NCBI RefSeq assembly: GCF_907165205.1
Contig: NC_058197.1
Location: 20,111,766 to 20,175,765, forward strand
Reading direction: 5' to 3'
Source of the DNA: Coccinella septempunctata
Lineage: Eukaryota; Arthropoda; Insecta; Coleoptera; Coccinellidae
DNA: 64,000 nt
Made by a program: the position numbers and the translations under genes. The notes beneath the pieces were generated by a model. That model searched no databases. It saw only the letters and a list, made by a program, of their open reading frames with translations, and was not told the origin of the DNA. Below, piece by piece: positions 50,691 through 61,387 of this stretch. The stretch's first letter is position 1, and every line of letters starts with the position of its first letter.

Positions 50691-52584
50691 AGAACATTCA
50701 CTCCACCGTAGGAAGTTATAATTATATAGTTAATCCGTATTTTTCGGTTCCCCAGGTTCATCAACCTTGTGGAAGCCAACAAACGTCTCGATTAAGCTAG
50801 GAGATCCTCCGACCTCCAAAACAAATCCAATTTCGCGGAAGAACGTCCTTGAACTTGAACTTTGTTACCCTCAAATAATAACAGCTTCTATTTCGGCGGA
50901 CACGCAAGTCGCAGAAATTCGCGCAGCGAGTAATTAATTTAGATCGCGGGTAGTTAAGGTAGACCGACGTGAAATGGCAATCTCGCAAATCTAGAGAGAT
51001 AGCTATTTCATCGCCTTTTTTTTCTAGCCAGCTACGCGTGTAGAAACCATATTACGCTCGTCATAACCATAAAATGATAACATGAACATATGTGAATATT
51101 CCCCTTGTGAATAGATAAATTGTTCTGCGATTCCGGTATGGAGTTTTTACTCCAAGGTCTTCAAACCCTTGTTAGGGATTATTGGCCAGTCTATAGAATC
51201 AGTAGGAAAAAGAAGAAGTACAGAAAATGTCAAATTGAAACATAGACTAAGATGTCTATGTCACATACCTAAGATCATAGACTCTTGAATTTCTGACGCT
51301 CTATGGTTGACAACGACATCTAACCGACATAGAACTTTCGTTATTCTTCCTGTGATGGATTCCGAGGAGAAAGACTTCAGAATTCTCCGGTATAATTGAA
51401 GCTCCGTCGATTTTACACTTTATCGAGCGTAAAACAATGCGGCGATCGCTGTTTGCGACGTCCGCGCTCCAAAAATAGCGATGCAAAGAGAAATAATCGT
51501 CTCGTCCGATCTCTTTCGGGATGCGCCTGCAATTTCTTTTTTTTTTCGACCACGCTTTAGCGAAGATGATGCCATTAAGTTAATGGAACGATCGTGGATA
51601 ATTGCCGGTAAGTGAAATTACACATTACACGGTTTTTTCAACCTCGAAATTCGACCTCCAATCGGGCACCGTCCGTACATGCATCTTTTTTTTATAAATT
51701 ATTCAGATGTTAGGCAAAATAAGTTCATATTCAATTAGGTGATCTATGATGGTGGATGCCAAATCCTTCTCCATCCTAACCACTAACGTCAAATGTCAAA
51801 AGTCAATGTCAAATGTCATTCAGTAGGTCAATAACCTCAATTTTCGTAGATTCTAGCAAGGGAAACAAGGAAGGGTTATCTGAATCCGAGGGCTAGTGAA
51901 CCCAAGTGTGTGGTTGAGCCATAGATAAACTACTTGTCCGCAATGATCCATAGATGATAACAGGATTATTCTGTTTGCCTTGTTACTACACAATTACAAA
52001 TATTACGGGTAACGATGAAAAACGTACGAATGGAACAATAAACCCATTGTTTTTCGATAAGAGGCGTTGAACATACCGGTGTACCTTCGAATACAATGAC
52101 ATTCAATAACGTTGGTATGTTTCGGGTAAGTGGACAAGTTGAAACGTCCTTAGAATAGAACGTTCATTTTCAAAAACGAACGAAAAATAATTGTAATGTA
52201 TGACAGGGCTGTCTCCCTGGTCATGCATTAGCCTTTGGCCAGTTTTTTAATAACTGGTCTCCAATTTTGTGAATGTCATGAATGACGCTGTGATTTTCAT
52301 CTTGACATATTCTCGAATCAGACCACGATGAGTAATACACATCTTTCTTTGCATTCCGCAATCTGGATAATCACAGAACAAAGGTGCGAACGTGTGAAAG
52401 GGTCTGGTTTTTCCGGAATGAATCACGTCTGGAATCCGATTCTGAAAAACCTTCCAATTTGGACAGGTCTTTGTCTTGTTACCGCGATTGTCCCACTGCT
52501 GGTTCGTCGACACCGTCAGATAAGCGGGTACGAAAATAAAGCGGTAAATGTCGAGGGTTGTATATGATGCCAAGGAAGAGGAGG

Positions 52585-52770
52585 TGATTTCCTAATAGGA
52601 GAAAGGTATAATGAGTTTGCCAGATAAGCTAAACGCATCTCTGGGTTGAGACACTGCAACATTTCAAGCAGAAATTCATGCAGTTTTGTTATCGAGAACC
52701 TGAGAAGACATAGAGACAAGGGCGTCCTCATAAATACACTGACAAGCAGTTACAGCTCAAGTGGTGGCTT
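52585..52770 (+). mobile_element. Decayed RNase H-like retroelement fragment
   Basis: One frame reads DTATFQAEIHAVLLS, close to the FQAE-(I/V)-x-A-(I/V) motif of RNase H domains in non-LTR retrotransposons. It is interrupted by several stops on both sides. Only a short relic is visible and no ends were found. Confidence 0.35.
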
Positions 52771-53295
52771 AGATATCTGTTAATAAAGGCTCGTGAAGGC
52801 TCTAGAAGATTTCTTCTTCATCTTAGACCTCTTTCATGGGTCCTCATCCTCTACTTGGGGTAGGCTAGATCAAGATAAGGTACCAATCATCATGCCTTAG
52901 TTCCCTAAGGTAATGCTTAGGAGTAAAGCAGCCCCTCTGGCAAAATATCGACTAAAATTCCTCAGACAATCTGGCAAGATGAAGGCACACCAGCCAGAGA
53001 CCTTTCAGTCCATCACAAAGCTAAGGTATGAGTGAAGATAACGCTATGGTGTACAAGATACCCTTAATAAAATCGTTTCTACACGGATTTCGAAACAGCC
53101 TGACGTTACGAGGGCGGAAAAGACAAACACAATGTTGCGAGATGGATAACTGTTAAAACAGAATTGTATCATTTCTCACGATGCCTTCGAACGCGCGGAT
53201 TTCAATCTGAGGACCTTGAAGTGAGTAAGAAAAAATCATACACGTATGAATTCATGAGACAGGAACCCATAAGAGAATATATGTACAAATCGCAT

Positions 53296-53316
53296 TATAT
53301 ATATATATATATATAT
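53296..53316. repeat. (TA)n microsatellite at the 3' end of the LINE
   Basis: Simple TA repeat of about 21 bases, just beyond the 3' end of the minus-strand retrotransposon. Some non-LTR clades (RTE-like) end in short tandem repeats, so it may be the element's tail. Confidence 0.7.
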
Positions 53317-53321
53317 CGGTT

Positions 53322-54729
53322 TCATAACGTCTTTCGTCGTTGTCCGATGCCTAATTTCCATGACCTTCTGTCATTCCACTGGTTTTCTGTCAGATTTCTT
53401 GCGCTCATCGCTTTCGAAACCCCCTCCATCCACGTCTTTCTTGGTCTTCCTCGTTTTCTTCGATTTGGTGGTACCCATTCCAGGATCTGCTTTGGTAGTC
53501 TGGTGTTATCCATCCTCTGCACGTGTCCATACCAAACAAGTTGTCTTCGTTCGATGTCTGTCATGAGAGATCCTTCTACTCCCATTCTTGCTCGAACATC
53601 TTCATTCCGTATTCGGTCTTTTCTTGATATTCCTAGTGACCTTCTGAACACATCCATTTCGGTAGCCTCCAGTTTCCTCCTATTGTTCTCTGTAATTTTC
53701 CACGTTTCTGCGCCATACAATAAAGAACTTTTTATCATCGTATCATAGATGTTATATTTTCGTTTTTTTTCCTATTTCGCTGCTCCAGAAGACTCCATTC
53801 AAACAAGAGATGAGACCCCTGGCTTGGTTGATACTTTTTTTTATTTCTCGATCGTCCCTGCCTGTAATATCAAACTCCACACCCAAATATGTGTAGCTGG
53901 TGCAGGCAGCGATTTCTTCTGTATCGAGTTGGATGTTCGATAATTCACCTCCGATTGGTAAATATTTGGTTTTTTTGGTATTGAGTTCTAAACCCCACTC
54001 TTCATACTCTTCCTGCAATTTTCGGGTCATGTATTCCAGGTCTGCCTTGTCATTGGCAATGATCACTTGGTCGTCCGCAAACTGTAATGTGAACAGGCAG
54101 GTGTCTCCCAGGTATATTCCCATCCCTCTACATTTTCTTTTCCAAAGAGATAAAGCTTTGGCCACATAAATTTTGAAGAGTGTTGGAGATACGCAGCATC
54201 CTTGACGTAACCCTTTGTTGACCGAAAAACTTCGCGACAGTCGATTGCCTATTTTTATTCTGGATTCTGAGCCATTATACAGATTCTGAAGAGCTGTGAT
54301 TAAGGTTTGATTGATATTCGACTGCTGTAATACTTTCCATAGTTGCTTAACCGGTACCGTGTCATAGGCTTTGTGAAGGTCTATAAACATAAGATGAGTT
54401 TCCTGGTTTGTGTTCATTCTTTTCTCTATTAATTGTTTCAAGCAGAAAACGTTATCAGTGCATGTTCTATCAGCTCTGAACCCAGATTGTTCCTCCTCCT
54501 CTTGATCGCTGTATTCGGATTCTATAAGATCTCGGAGAATCCTTCCATAGAGGCGACTCATTGGGCTCGTCACTGAAATGCCTCTATAATTACCACAGTT
54601 CAGTTTATCTCCCTTCTTATGTATTGAGGAAATATAGGCTATTTTCCATTGTTCTGGTATTGGAGCACCATTTATGAACTTGTTCACACACCAGGTCAGG
54701 GCCGCATTATGCGGATTTAAAACGTTCAT
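53322..54729 (-). mobile_element. 5'-truncated LINE with reverse transcriptase, frameshifted
   Basis: Non-LTR retrotransposon fragment. The upstream frame 53752-54729 has the RT series: IPEQWKIAYISSIHKKGDKL, NYRGISVTSPMSRLYGRIL, SGFRADRTCTDNVFCLKQLI, the D of MFIDLHKAYDTV, LRQGCCVSPTLF and the catalytic FADDQVII box. It stops after SSEIGKKTKI. The C-terminal part continues in another frame at 53322-53738 with SSLLYGAETWKITENNRRKL, RARMGVEG and NRRKRGRPRKTW, so one indel near 53750-53775 (an oligo-T/A run) breaks the element. The endonuclease domain and 5' end are missing. It is dead as it stands. The clade was not fixed; it is RTE-like or related. Confidence 0.9.
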
Positions 54730-55135
54730 TTAAAGGACACTCAGTTCCTCGGTTTTAAGTAGATCATTTTTTTTATGTACAAGCTAGTTGTTTTTACTGT
54801 GTTATGTAATTCAGTTCCTGTTCTATACATCTATCAAACAAACACTCACGAAAAAAGACCTTATCATTCATGATAATCATAGTATTCAAACAATAAGAGC
54901 AGGTACTTTAAATTCCTCAATCTTCATTCAATAACAAACAGGTAGAATTCCTCCTGACCCATCTTCGAAGAAGGCTTTTTTTAAATAGGCTCTACATTAT
55001 TCAAGCCCCACACTCACAAAATAATGATTTACTCACACAACATTCAGTTGAGCCCGAGCAAAATACTATTGATTTATTTCCAAAACATTGTTTCACACTG
55101 TAAACAAACAGTATTCTTCGCGTTCTGGGTAACAT
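54730..55135. other. Spacer between LINE and small gene candidate
   Basis: AT-rich, about 400 bases. Nothing recognised. Confidence 0.4.
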
Positions 55136-55493
55136 TCAAGTACGTCGTGTTGAATTTGAATAGGCATGTTTTTTAAGAGGAATAACGAACTTGCTAATGA
55201 GCTGGAAAATTTCAAGGTAGAATGAGCTATTGTAACCATTATTTGAGAAATAACGGAGAGTTCTGACTGAAAGATAAGAAAAAACAAGGTGTCACCAACC
55301 AATTAAAAAACGATACACTATCTAATCCTTCGACGAATCCTGAAAATCGTTCCAGGAATTCTTTAAAAAATTTGAAATGAAAAGTATGTTTTAGACTGCG
55401 GAAACCTAGTTTCAATTCGACATTTTCTGTTAATCCCATCAGAAAATAATGAGAATTCGACTTACAAGTTGCAACACGAAAACAAACTTTCAT
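55136..55493 (-). CDS. Candidate two-exon gene for a 52-residue protein
   Basis: Exon 55466-55493 (MKVCFRVAT plus one base) with a GTAAGT donor, joined to 55136-55266 after a TTATCTTTCAG acceptor, reads on as FRTLRYFSNNGYNSSFYLEI and ends KKHAYSNSTRRT, 52 residues in all. The product is basic with a possible amphipathic helix. Upstream (55590-55860) lies the same dense CTATG/CTGTG patch found before real genes in this window, which argues for a promoter. I recognise no family. Unspliced frames of 69 and 84 codons overlap it, so it may be noncoding. Confidence 0.35.
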
Positions 55494-56067
55494 AAAACAC
55501 TATTCACAACGAAAACAAACCAGGCGAATTCTGTTAATGACGTTAGACATGTTGAGATACCAACGGAGATCTCGCCATTTTTGGATTGTCCCGTACCATA
55601 GAATTGCGTAAACGTCAGATTTGAGATTTCGATCTGACGTCTATGTCACTCTATGATTCGTGCGATTTGATCTACTGGAATATAAACCTACTTAGACAAA
55701 TGAACTATGGAAAACTATATTCTGTGGTGCCACAGAGTTTTTCCAACTTGTCCCGATTACCGCGCTACCACTTGACAAAATGTAAAAGATCTGTTTGAAA
55801 CTGAAAGGGTTCTGTGACATAGACATAGTTCTGTGAGAATTAACACAGGGCAGGCAAATTCAAGAAAGGGATCTTCACACTCCGAGAGTTAGATTCGCTG
55901 TAAGACAAGAAATTGTTGGACAACTTAAAGGATAAATAAACTGAGTGGAATTTGATGAAATTCTTATTTATTCCTAACAGGAAAAAAATTTAAGAAATTC
56001 TGGGAAAAATAACTATGCATCACTGATTCAAATGTTCAACTAGAGTATGTTTTTCAAGAGCATGTTT
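55494..56067. promoter_or_regulatory. CTATG/CTGTG-rich patch, possible promoter
   Basis: Between 55595 and 55850: ACCATAGAATT, GTCTATGTCACTCTATG, ATTCTGTGGTGCCACAGAG and GACATAGACATAGTTCTGTG. It lies 100-360 bases upstream of the small gene candidate. The 3' UTR of the zinc-finger gene C should occupy the upper end. Confidence 0.35.
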
Positions 56068-57099
56068 TTAATTAGTAGTCAGTCCACGCAAGTGACACTT
56101 TAATTGTTTCCCTTTGGAATGAACAGATTTCACATGTATACCTAGATCCGATTTCTGGTTGGCTGCAAATTGGCACATCTGACATTTGTGTGGCTTCAAG
56201 TTCAGATGAACGTTATTTATATGTCTCTTTAGGACCGAAGGTGTGTTTCCAACATATTCACAAAGGTGACATTTATACTGTTTCAATTGCAAATGGATGC
56301 CATCGATGTGGTACTTCAATTGGGTTTTTCGCGAAGCGGCATAATCGCAAAACTGACACTTGAACTGCCTCAAATTCAGGTGAACAGCATTTGTATGCAT
56401 TTTGAGGATCGATTTGATATTGGTCTCATAATCGCAGAATTTGCATTTATAATGTTTCAATTTCAAATGAACAGAATCTATGTGAGTTTCCAGGCAAGTT
56501 TCCAGTTTTGTAGTGAAAGAACACTGGGGACATTTATATTGTCTCTTGATTGAATGAACAGATTTGACATGTCTGCTTAGATTCCCCTTGTCATAGGCGG
56601 CATAGCTGCAAGATTCGCACTTGTAACGCCTGAGATTCAAATGAACACTTTGAATATGTCGTTTCAGTTTACTTTTAATTTTGAAAACTACATTGCACTT
56701 GTCGCATTTGTGTAGGTTCCTTATCCTATCATCGGAACATGAATTATTTGGAAAAATCTCATCTTGACTCGAATCGATATCAGTATCTGAATGAGTTGAA
56801 CTGCTCACATGTTTCGTGACATGTTCAATTTGTCCTAAATCACTATCACTTTTAAGAACATATTCTTTCCTATCGTATACACCATTTTCATCAATAAATT
56901 GTTCGTGAATATCTAAGACATCTGAACTTTCATGATGGACTTCACTGTTACCACTTTCTATCTTTAGCTGAACACTGAAACAAATTGAATTCTGTACCAA
57001 TCAAATAAGAGGGAGGCTGTTGTAATCATACTCTGTAACAGGATTAAACGGTTCTTCCTTGATTTCAACGTTTTGATGATTGATGGGGGTACAATCCAT
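56068..57099 (-). CDS. C2H2 zinc-finger protein, seven fingers plus one broken (paralogue C)
   Basis: Exon 57032-57099 (MDCTPINHQNVEIKEEPFNP and onward, phase 2) joins 56068-56974 as VTDVQLKIESGNSEVHHES, giving 324 residues. The acidic N-terminus has IKEE and LKIE psi-K-x-E sites. Seven intact C2H2 fingers run from HKCDKCNVVFKIKSKLKRH to HKCQMCQFAANQKSDLGIH. An eighth begins LKCHLRGLTTN and stops: its second Cys is Arg and the His pair is absent, so the last finger is truncated. Intron place and phase match paralogues A and B about 42 kb away. DNA-binding role inferred; target unknown. Confidence 0.9.
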
Positions 57100-59502
57100 C
57101 CCACAGAAAGCTACAAATACTCAATATTGCACTAAGAAAATTTTTATAACAAAAAAGATAAGGTAAGAGTTATGATATGTTATAATATCAATCAAGATGC
57201 ATAACTGATATAAAAAAAAAATTAAAAATTATCATCAGCGATATGTCATGTCCTAATCATAGAAAACCAAATGACAGATTGAATGAGATGTCAGAGTTAC
57301 ACAGATTGAATCTGTGAATCTATGGAATGACCATAGATTCACATTATTCAAATCGTGTTACTCTTTAATCTGTGGATTGTGCACAGAACATGGGGAGTAC
57401 TTACCATAGAACTGAGTTGAAAGTGTATTACTTTTTCTGTGGGTGCAACCACAGAGGCATATTGGAACAAGCACAGAACACATCATCATCGAAACAGAAA
57501 ATCACTAATCATAAAAAACAATATATTGAACACAGAGCAAAAAGAGATATTTTCAAAGAGAAACAACTATCTATTGAGTCTGTGATTCGATATAGAATAA
57601 TATGTCCGACGTCTGTTATTGACCTTGTTTTTTTTGTACATTTTCATATGACTGAAATCTAGGAAATTGCTGTATATAGAAATATATACAGATTTCAAGA
57701 GATTCTAAGAAAAGCTGAATGATTAGAAAATAGAGGTCATATCATTCCTATTTTGTTGATTCCTAGGCGAATAATTGGATAACGATATGTTGAAAATGCA
57801 ACTCGTGTATTGATAACTTATCGATAAATATAAACACTGACTCAAATTTCATTACCTACGTAGGTGATTCAAAAAATCAATCATGTCCGATGCCCGTTAT
57901 CGAAGATAAATTCATTCGAATCGTTTAAATCGATTGTCCAAGACACAAAACTTCTTTGACTGCCCCCGTACAGTAGATATTATCTTTCTAGAGGTAGCAA
58001 TTCCACAATTTCGTAGTACGGAACACTGAAGCAACTCAAGGGGGGATTCCTACCTGTCCGCTAGAAGTAATCACCTGTTTTCGCCGTTAATTGCATGCAG
58101 TATTCGGTCGGACGACTGTCTAATTTGTCTTTAAATTTCCAAAGGTATCTTCCTTGCTTTTCAACGATGGCAAAATAATTCAGGAATTTACAGAAGGCCG
58201 ACCACTTTTCATCGCATTATCAAAGTACCAAATCGATTAAGCGTCATATAGTGAGGCCTCTGTTAAAAAAGTGTTACTCGGTTCGGAAAATTGGTGAGAT
58301 GTTGCTTTTGATTAGTTCGTCCTACTCAGAATTAATGAGAGGTCGATTCAATCGGATCTTTCAATGAATACTTCGATAGTTTTTTATTACTAACTAGAGC
58401 GCACCAAATCCAGAGGGAATCTAGTGGTAAGTTTGATTTTAACACCGCATGGATTAGGGAAAGAAAAATTTTATGGTAGAATTCTATAGTTTTCATTGTA
58501 AACTAAAAATCTTCTGCGAGAATTAGAGGGCCATAATTATACTGAACATTTTTATTCGCTTCGCGAAAAATGACCAACTTTCACTCACATTGACGCATAA
58601 TTCTTGATTTTTCGCTCTTGGTCCCTCGATGGCTAAAGTTGGAAATGATCTCCAGGAGATCCCTTAGCAGCCCAGCCCAAAAAGGGACAAGACTGTGCTC
58701 TAAGACCTTTCGATCATTTCTTTTCTTCGACCTAGAGGTCACCTTAGTCCCCATTTCTTGTTTCTGAAATGAAAATATCCAATTTAGATATTGCTACGAC
58801 ATGATTTTTTTTTATGTTTACTGTAATTTCAAATCTTCTCTTAGGACTTCGTAATAACCCATATCCAGTTTCCACACCCAGCGCAAGACAATAATTCGTT
58901 TGAAATAACGAAACATAAATTGAGATCAGAATATATTAACTTCAAATTTTCTTTCGTTATTCACCTAACGCTAGCATTTTCGAAAGGTAAATGATGATTA
59001 GAAAAGACGCCATATTAGACGAAGCGTGGGCTTCTGAATATGAGATTTTTACTTAAGGAATCTTTCCTACTGAAACTCCACGGATTTTCTTAATTTTACG
59101 CTTGAAATAAAGCAAACGTTCCAGTGCGTTTTTCTACTTTTATATCGCCCCCATTATACTCACCTCATAAATTGTATTGAAAATTTCTCTTGAAATTCAC
59201 AACACATTTTCACGAAGAAACCGAGTAACTAACTGCAATTGTTTCTAGAGACGCTGGCATAGAGAAAAGCAAAAAAATTTCTATGTCTGCTGGGGATGGG
59301 GGTAGGAAATTTTCAAATTGGCCAGGTGAAAATTTTGCGCATGAACACAGATTAACATGATAAATCTATGATATTCGCAAAATCTCTATGCGCAGACGAA
59401 CTAATTACTTAACCTAAGTTAATAGCCTAAATAATAATAAACTAATTTCTTATCTCTTGAAGCTGTATTAAATTCATTATCTATAAAATACTCATTTGCA
59501 GA
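57100..59502. other. Intergenic between zinc-finger gene C and SNRNP25
   Basis: The first 500 bases (57240-57600) are dense in CACAGATT, AATCTGTG and CATAGATTCAC words. The middle is AT-rich without clear content. The final 260 bases before SNRNP25 again carry TCTATG and CACAGATT (59260-59395). A splice-bounded minus-strand frame at 58589-58763 is listed separately. Confidence 0.45.
58589..58763 (-). CDS. Exon-like segment of unknown gene
   Basis: It is bounded by an ATTTTCATTTCAG acceptor and a GTGAGTG donor (175 bases). One frame is open throughout: KQEMGTKVTSRSKKRNDRKV, then EHSLVPFWAGLLRDLLEIIS, ending RIMRQC. It could be an upstream exon of zinc-finger gene C or of an unseen gene. No family recognised; may be chance. 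Confidence 0.25.
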
Positions 59503-60018
59503 ATGGATGACTTAGACAAGGAAATCGAAAACTTGAGTCACGAAGATCTATTAGAAATTACTCAAAGCATCCTCAAAAGATTGATAGCTGCAGATTCTCT
59601 TTTGAAAGATTTGCCTTTAGATGTTACAACAGATGAAGTGCTGTCGCAAATTGCTGTAGAACAAGGACAGTCCATAACTGTTACAATTTTAAGAGGCTCA
59701 GACTCTCCGGTTGATGTTGTCGTAAGAAACTTTTATGGTTTGGTTGAGATTTTCATTAATGACGAGTTTTTTCAGATTCCTCAACAAGGAGCCACAGTTA
59801 AAGACTTGAAACAGGCGTTTCAGCGTTCATTCGCTTTAAAGCAACAGAGATCAAGAAATAAAACTAAAATATCGTGGAAGTACGTTTGGAAAACATACAA
59901 CTTCCAATTTGAAGGCATGCAATTGAAAAAGAATAGTGATCTAGTATCTAACTATGGAATAACTAACAGGTCGCAAGTCAGATTTGTCAAACGATTAAAT
60001 GATAAAGGAAGAAGATAA
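59503..60018 (+). CDS. SNRNP25: U11/U12 snRNP 25 kDa protein
   Basis: Component of the U11/U12 di-snRNP of the minor (U12-type) spliceosome. The single-exon frame of 171 residues fits the family. The N-terminal region has DLPLDVTTDEVLSQIAVEQG, and a ubiquitin-like fold follows with IPQQGATVKDLKQAFQRSFA, the hallmark ISWKYVWKTYNF, and the end YGITNRSQVRFVKRLNDKG. The middle has an insertion-like stretch (FYGLVEIFINDEFFQ) where I recall the human protein being shorter. Start is the first ATG of the frame, preceded by CATTTGCAG, which may be the acceptor of a 5' UTR intron. The next gene begins 8 bases after the stop, and no polyadenylation signal lies between. Confidence 0.9.
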   Translation: MDDLDKEIENLSHEDLLEITQSILKRLIAADSLLKDLPLDVTTDEVLSQIAVEQGQSITVTILRGSDSPVDVVVRNFYGLVEIFINDEFFQIPQQGATVKDLKQAFQRSFALKQQRSRNKTKISWKYVWKTYNFQFEGMQLKKNSDLVSNYGITNRSQVRFVKRLNDKGRR

Positions 60019-60026
60019 CAGAACAG

Positions 60027-61051
60027 GTGATGACAGGGGTTTCCATTCTAGCGGTGGGCATTTTGTACATATTAATGATAGGATTTAGTGATAGTCATCC
60101 ATGGTTGGAGCAAATATCTAGGCAAGAGACTTTGATTAACGGTTGTTCCAAAATACAGCCTGCAGAAATTGAGGAATTGAAACTTTCATCGTTGGATCAT
60201 ATTCTGGTGGACCAAAAACACAAATTTCTATATTGCTATGTACCCAAAGTGAGTAAGTGAATGCCCAAGAAGTATGCTTTTTTCAATTTATTATTTTAGG
60301 TCGCTTGTACCAATTGGAAAAGGGTTATGATGGTACTTACTGGTTCCTCAAACGTTACAAACCTCTTGGAAATTCCTTCGAACGAGGCTCATTCCGAAAA
60401 TTCTACACTGAGATTATCCCAGTTTCCCTTCAAAGAAGCTACGGAGTACCTGAAGACTTACACAACATTCATGATGGTGAGACATCCAATGGAACGACTC
60501 CTGTCAGCTTTCAGAAACAAATTCGAAGGGAATTTAACAAGTTCCAAGTATTTTCAGGTTAGTCAAATCTCACTGTTAACTCTTCAATACCAACTTAGAA
60601 CGGTTTGTTTCAGAGAAGGTATGGAAGGCGTATTATAAAAAAGTACCGTCTTCTGGGGTCTAAAAATTATAGGAAGCAAGAACAATCTAGGAGACCATTG
60701 GGATCGGACGTTACCCTCAACGAATTCGTCCAGTACTTGATCAACGAAGGTCTCAAATCTAACGAACACTGGACGTCCATCTACGATCTTTGTCACCCGT
60801 GCAAGATAAACTATACCTTCATCGGAAAATACGAACACCTCACCGAAGATACAGAGTCTATTTTGAGCATAATAAAAGCTCCACCTGTGAAGTTCCCAAT
60901 GACCAATTCGGCTCATACCAAATCCAAAGTCAGGGAGTATTTCCAAATGTTGCCGTTGAAATACATGCATTCTCTCTACACTTTATATAGAAATGACTTT
61001 TTGTTGTTCGATTATAATCTGGAGTCAGTGTTGGGATATGATTTTGGCTAA
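60027..61051 (+). CDS. Carbohydrate sulfotransferase (CHST11/HNK-1 family), Golgi
   Basis: Type II Golgi enzyme that transfers sulfate from PAPS to chondroitin/dermatan-type or related glycans. Three exons (60027-60248, 60300-60557, 60614-61051) give 305 residues, short for the family because the stem is brief. Residues 2-20 form a signal anchor (VSILAVGILYILMIGF). The 5'-phosphosulfate loop is built across intron 1: YCYVPK joins VACTNWKRVMMVL. The 3'-phosphate motif is FMMVRHPMERLLSAFRNKFE. Family-typical blocks SNEHWTSIYDLCHPCKINYT and FIGKYEHL follow. Two adjacent ATGs start it 8 bases after the SNRNP25 stop, suggesting a shared transcript or an acceptor inside the SNRNP25 tail (AACAG sites at 60010-60020). 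The exact substrate cannot be told from sequence. Confidence 0.9.
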
Positions 61052-61122
61052 ATTTTTTCGAGAGGATTCTGGGAATGAATCTTGATGACGACCAACTGTG
61101 ATGACTAGTTGTAATTAGTTTT

Positions 61123-61128
61123 AATAAA
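61123..61128 (+). terminator. Polyadenylation signal of the sulfotransferase (or SNRNP25-sulfotransferase) transcript
   Basis: AATAAA 72 bases after the stop; it would serve both upstream genes if they share one mRNA. On the other strand TTTATT at 61151-61156 could serve RED, so the two transcripts end close together, tail to tail. Confidence 0.6.
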
Positions 61129-61387
61129 GGCAATTTAAGTATTAACATACTTTATTATTTCATCATGGAGTTCTATATACAATAAACTTCTAATGGGAAC
61201 ACCCTATATATGCATATGAGGACAATGAAAGTGCATTATTTCTAGTTATTATCTAACAACGATAATAATGAATGAAAAATCGCCACTTATCAAAGTGTAC
61301 AAAGGAATTACTTTCAAATCTATAAACAATAAATTGATCGCAATAAAAAAATTCACTATACATCACCAAAAATCTATATACAAGAAT

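Larger units (their letters stand above)
49616..53295. other. Upstream of WDR62: repeat-rich intergenic DNA
   Basis: Expected site of the WDR62 promoter and 5' UTR. It contains a CACAGAT minisatellite (50390-50690), CATAGAC/TCTATG words at about 51190-51305, a TGTCA/TGACA patch at about 51787-51825, and retroelement debris. A minus-strand frame at 52247-52573 (109 codons, including CDYPDCGMQRKMC) is not recognised and lacks a supported start. Confidence 0.4.

Noticed and set aside
52247..52573. 109-codon minus-strand frame with CDYPDCGMQRKMC
   Set aside because: It resembles a zinc knuckle only in Cys spacing; no further finger, no promoter and no supported start. Left as unassigned.
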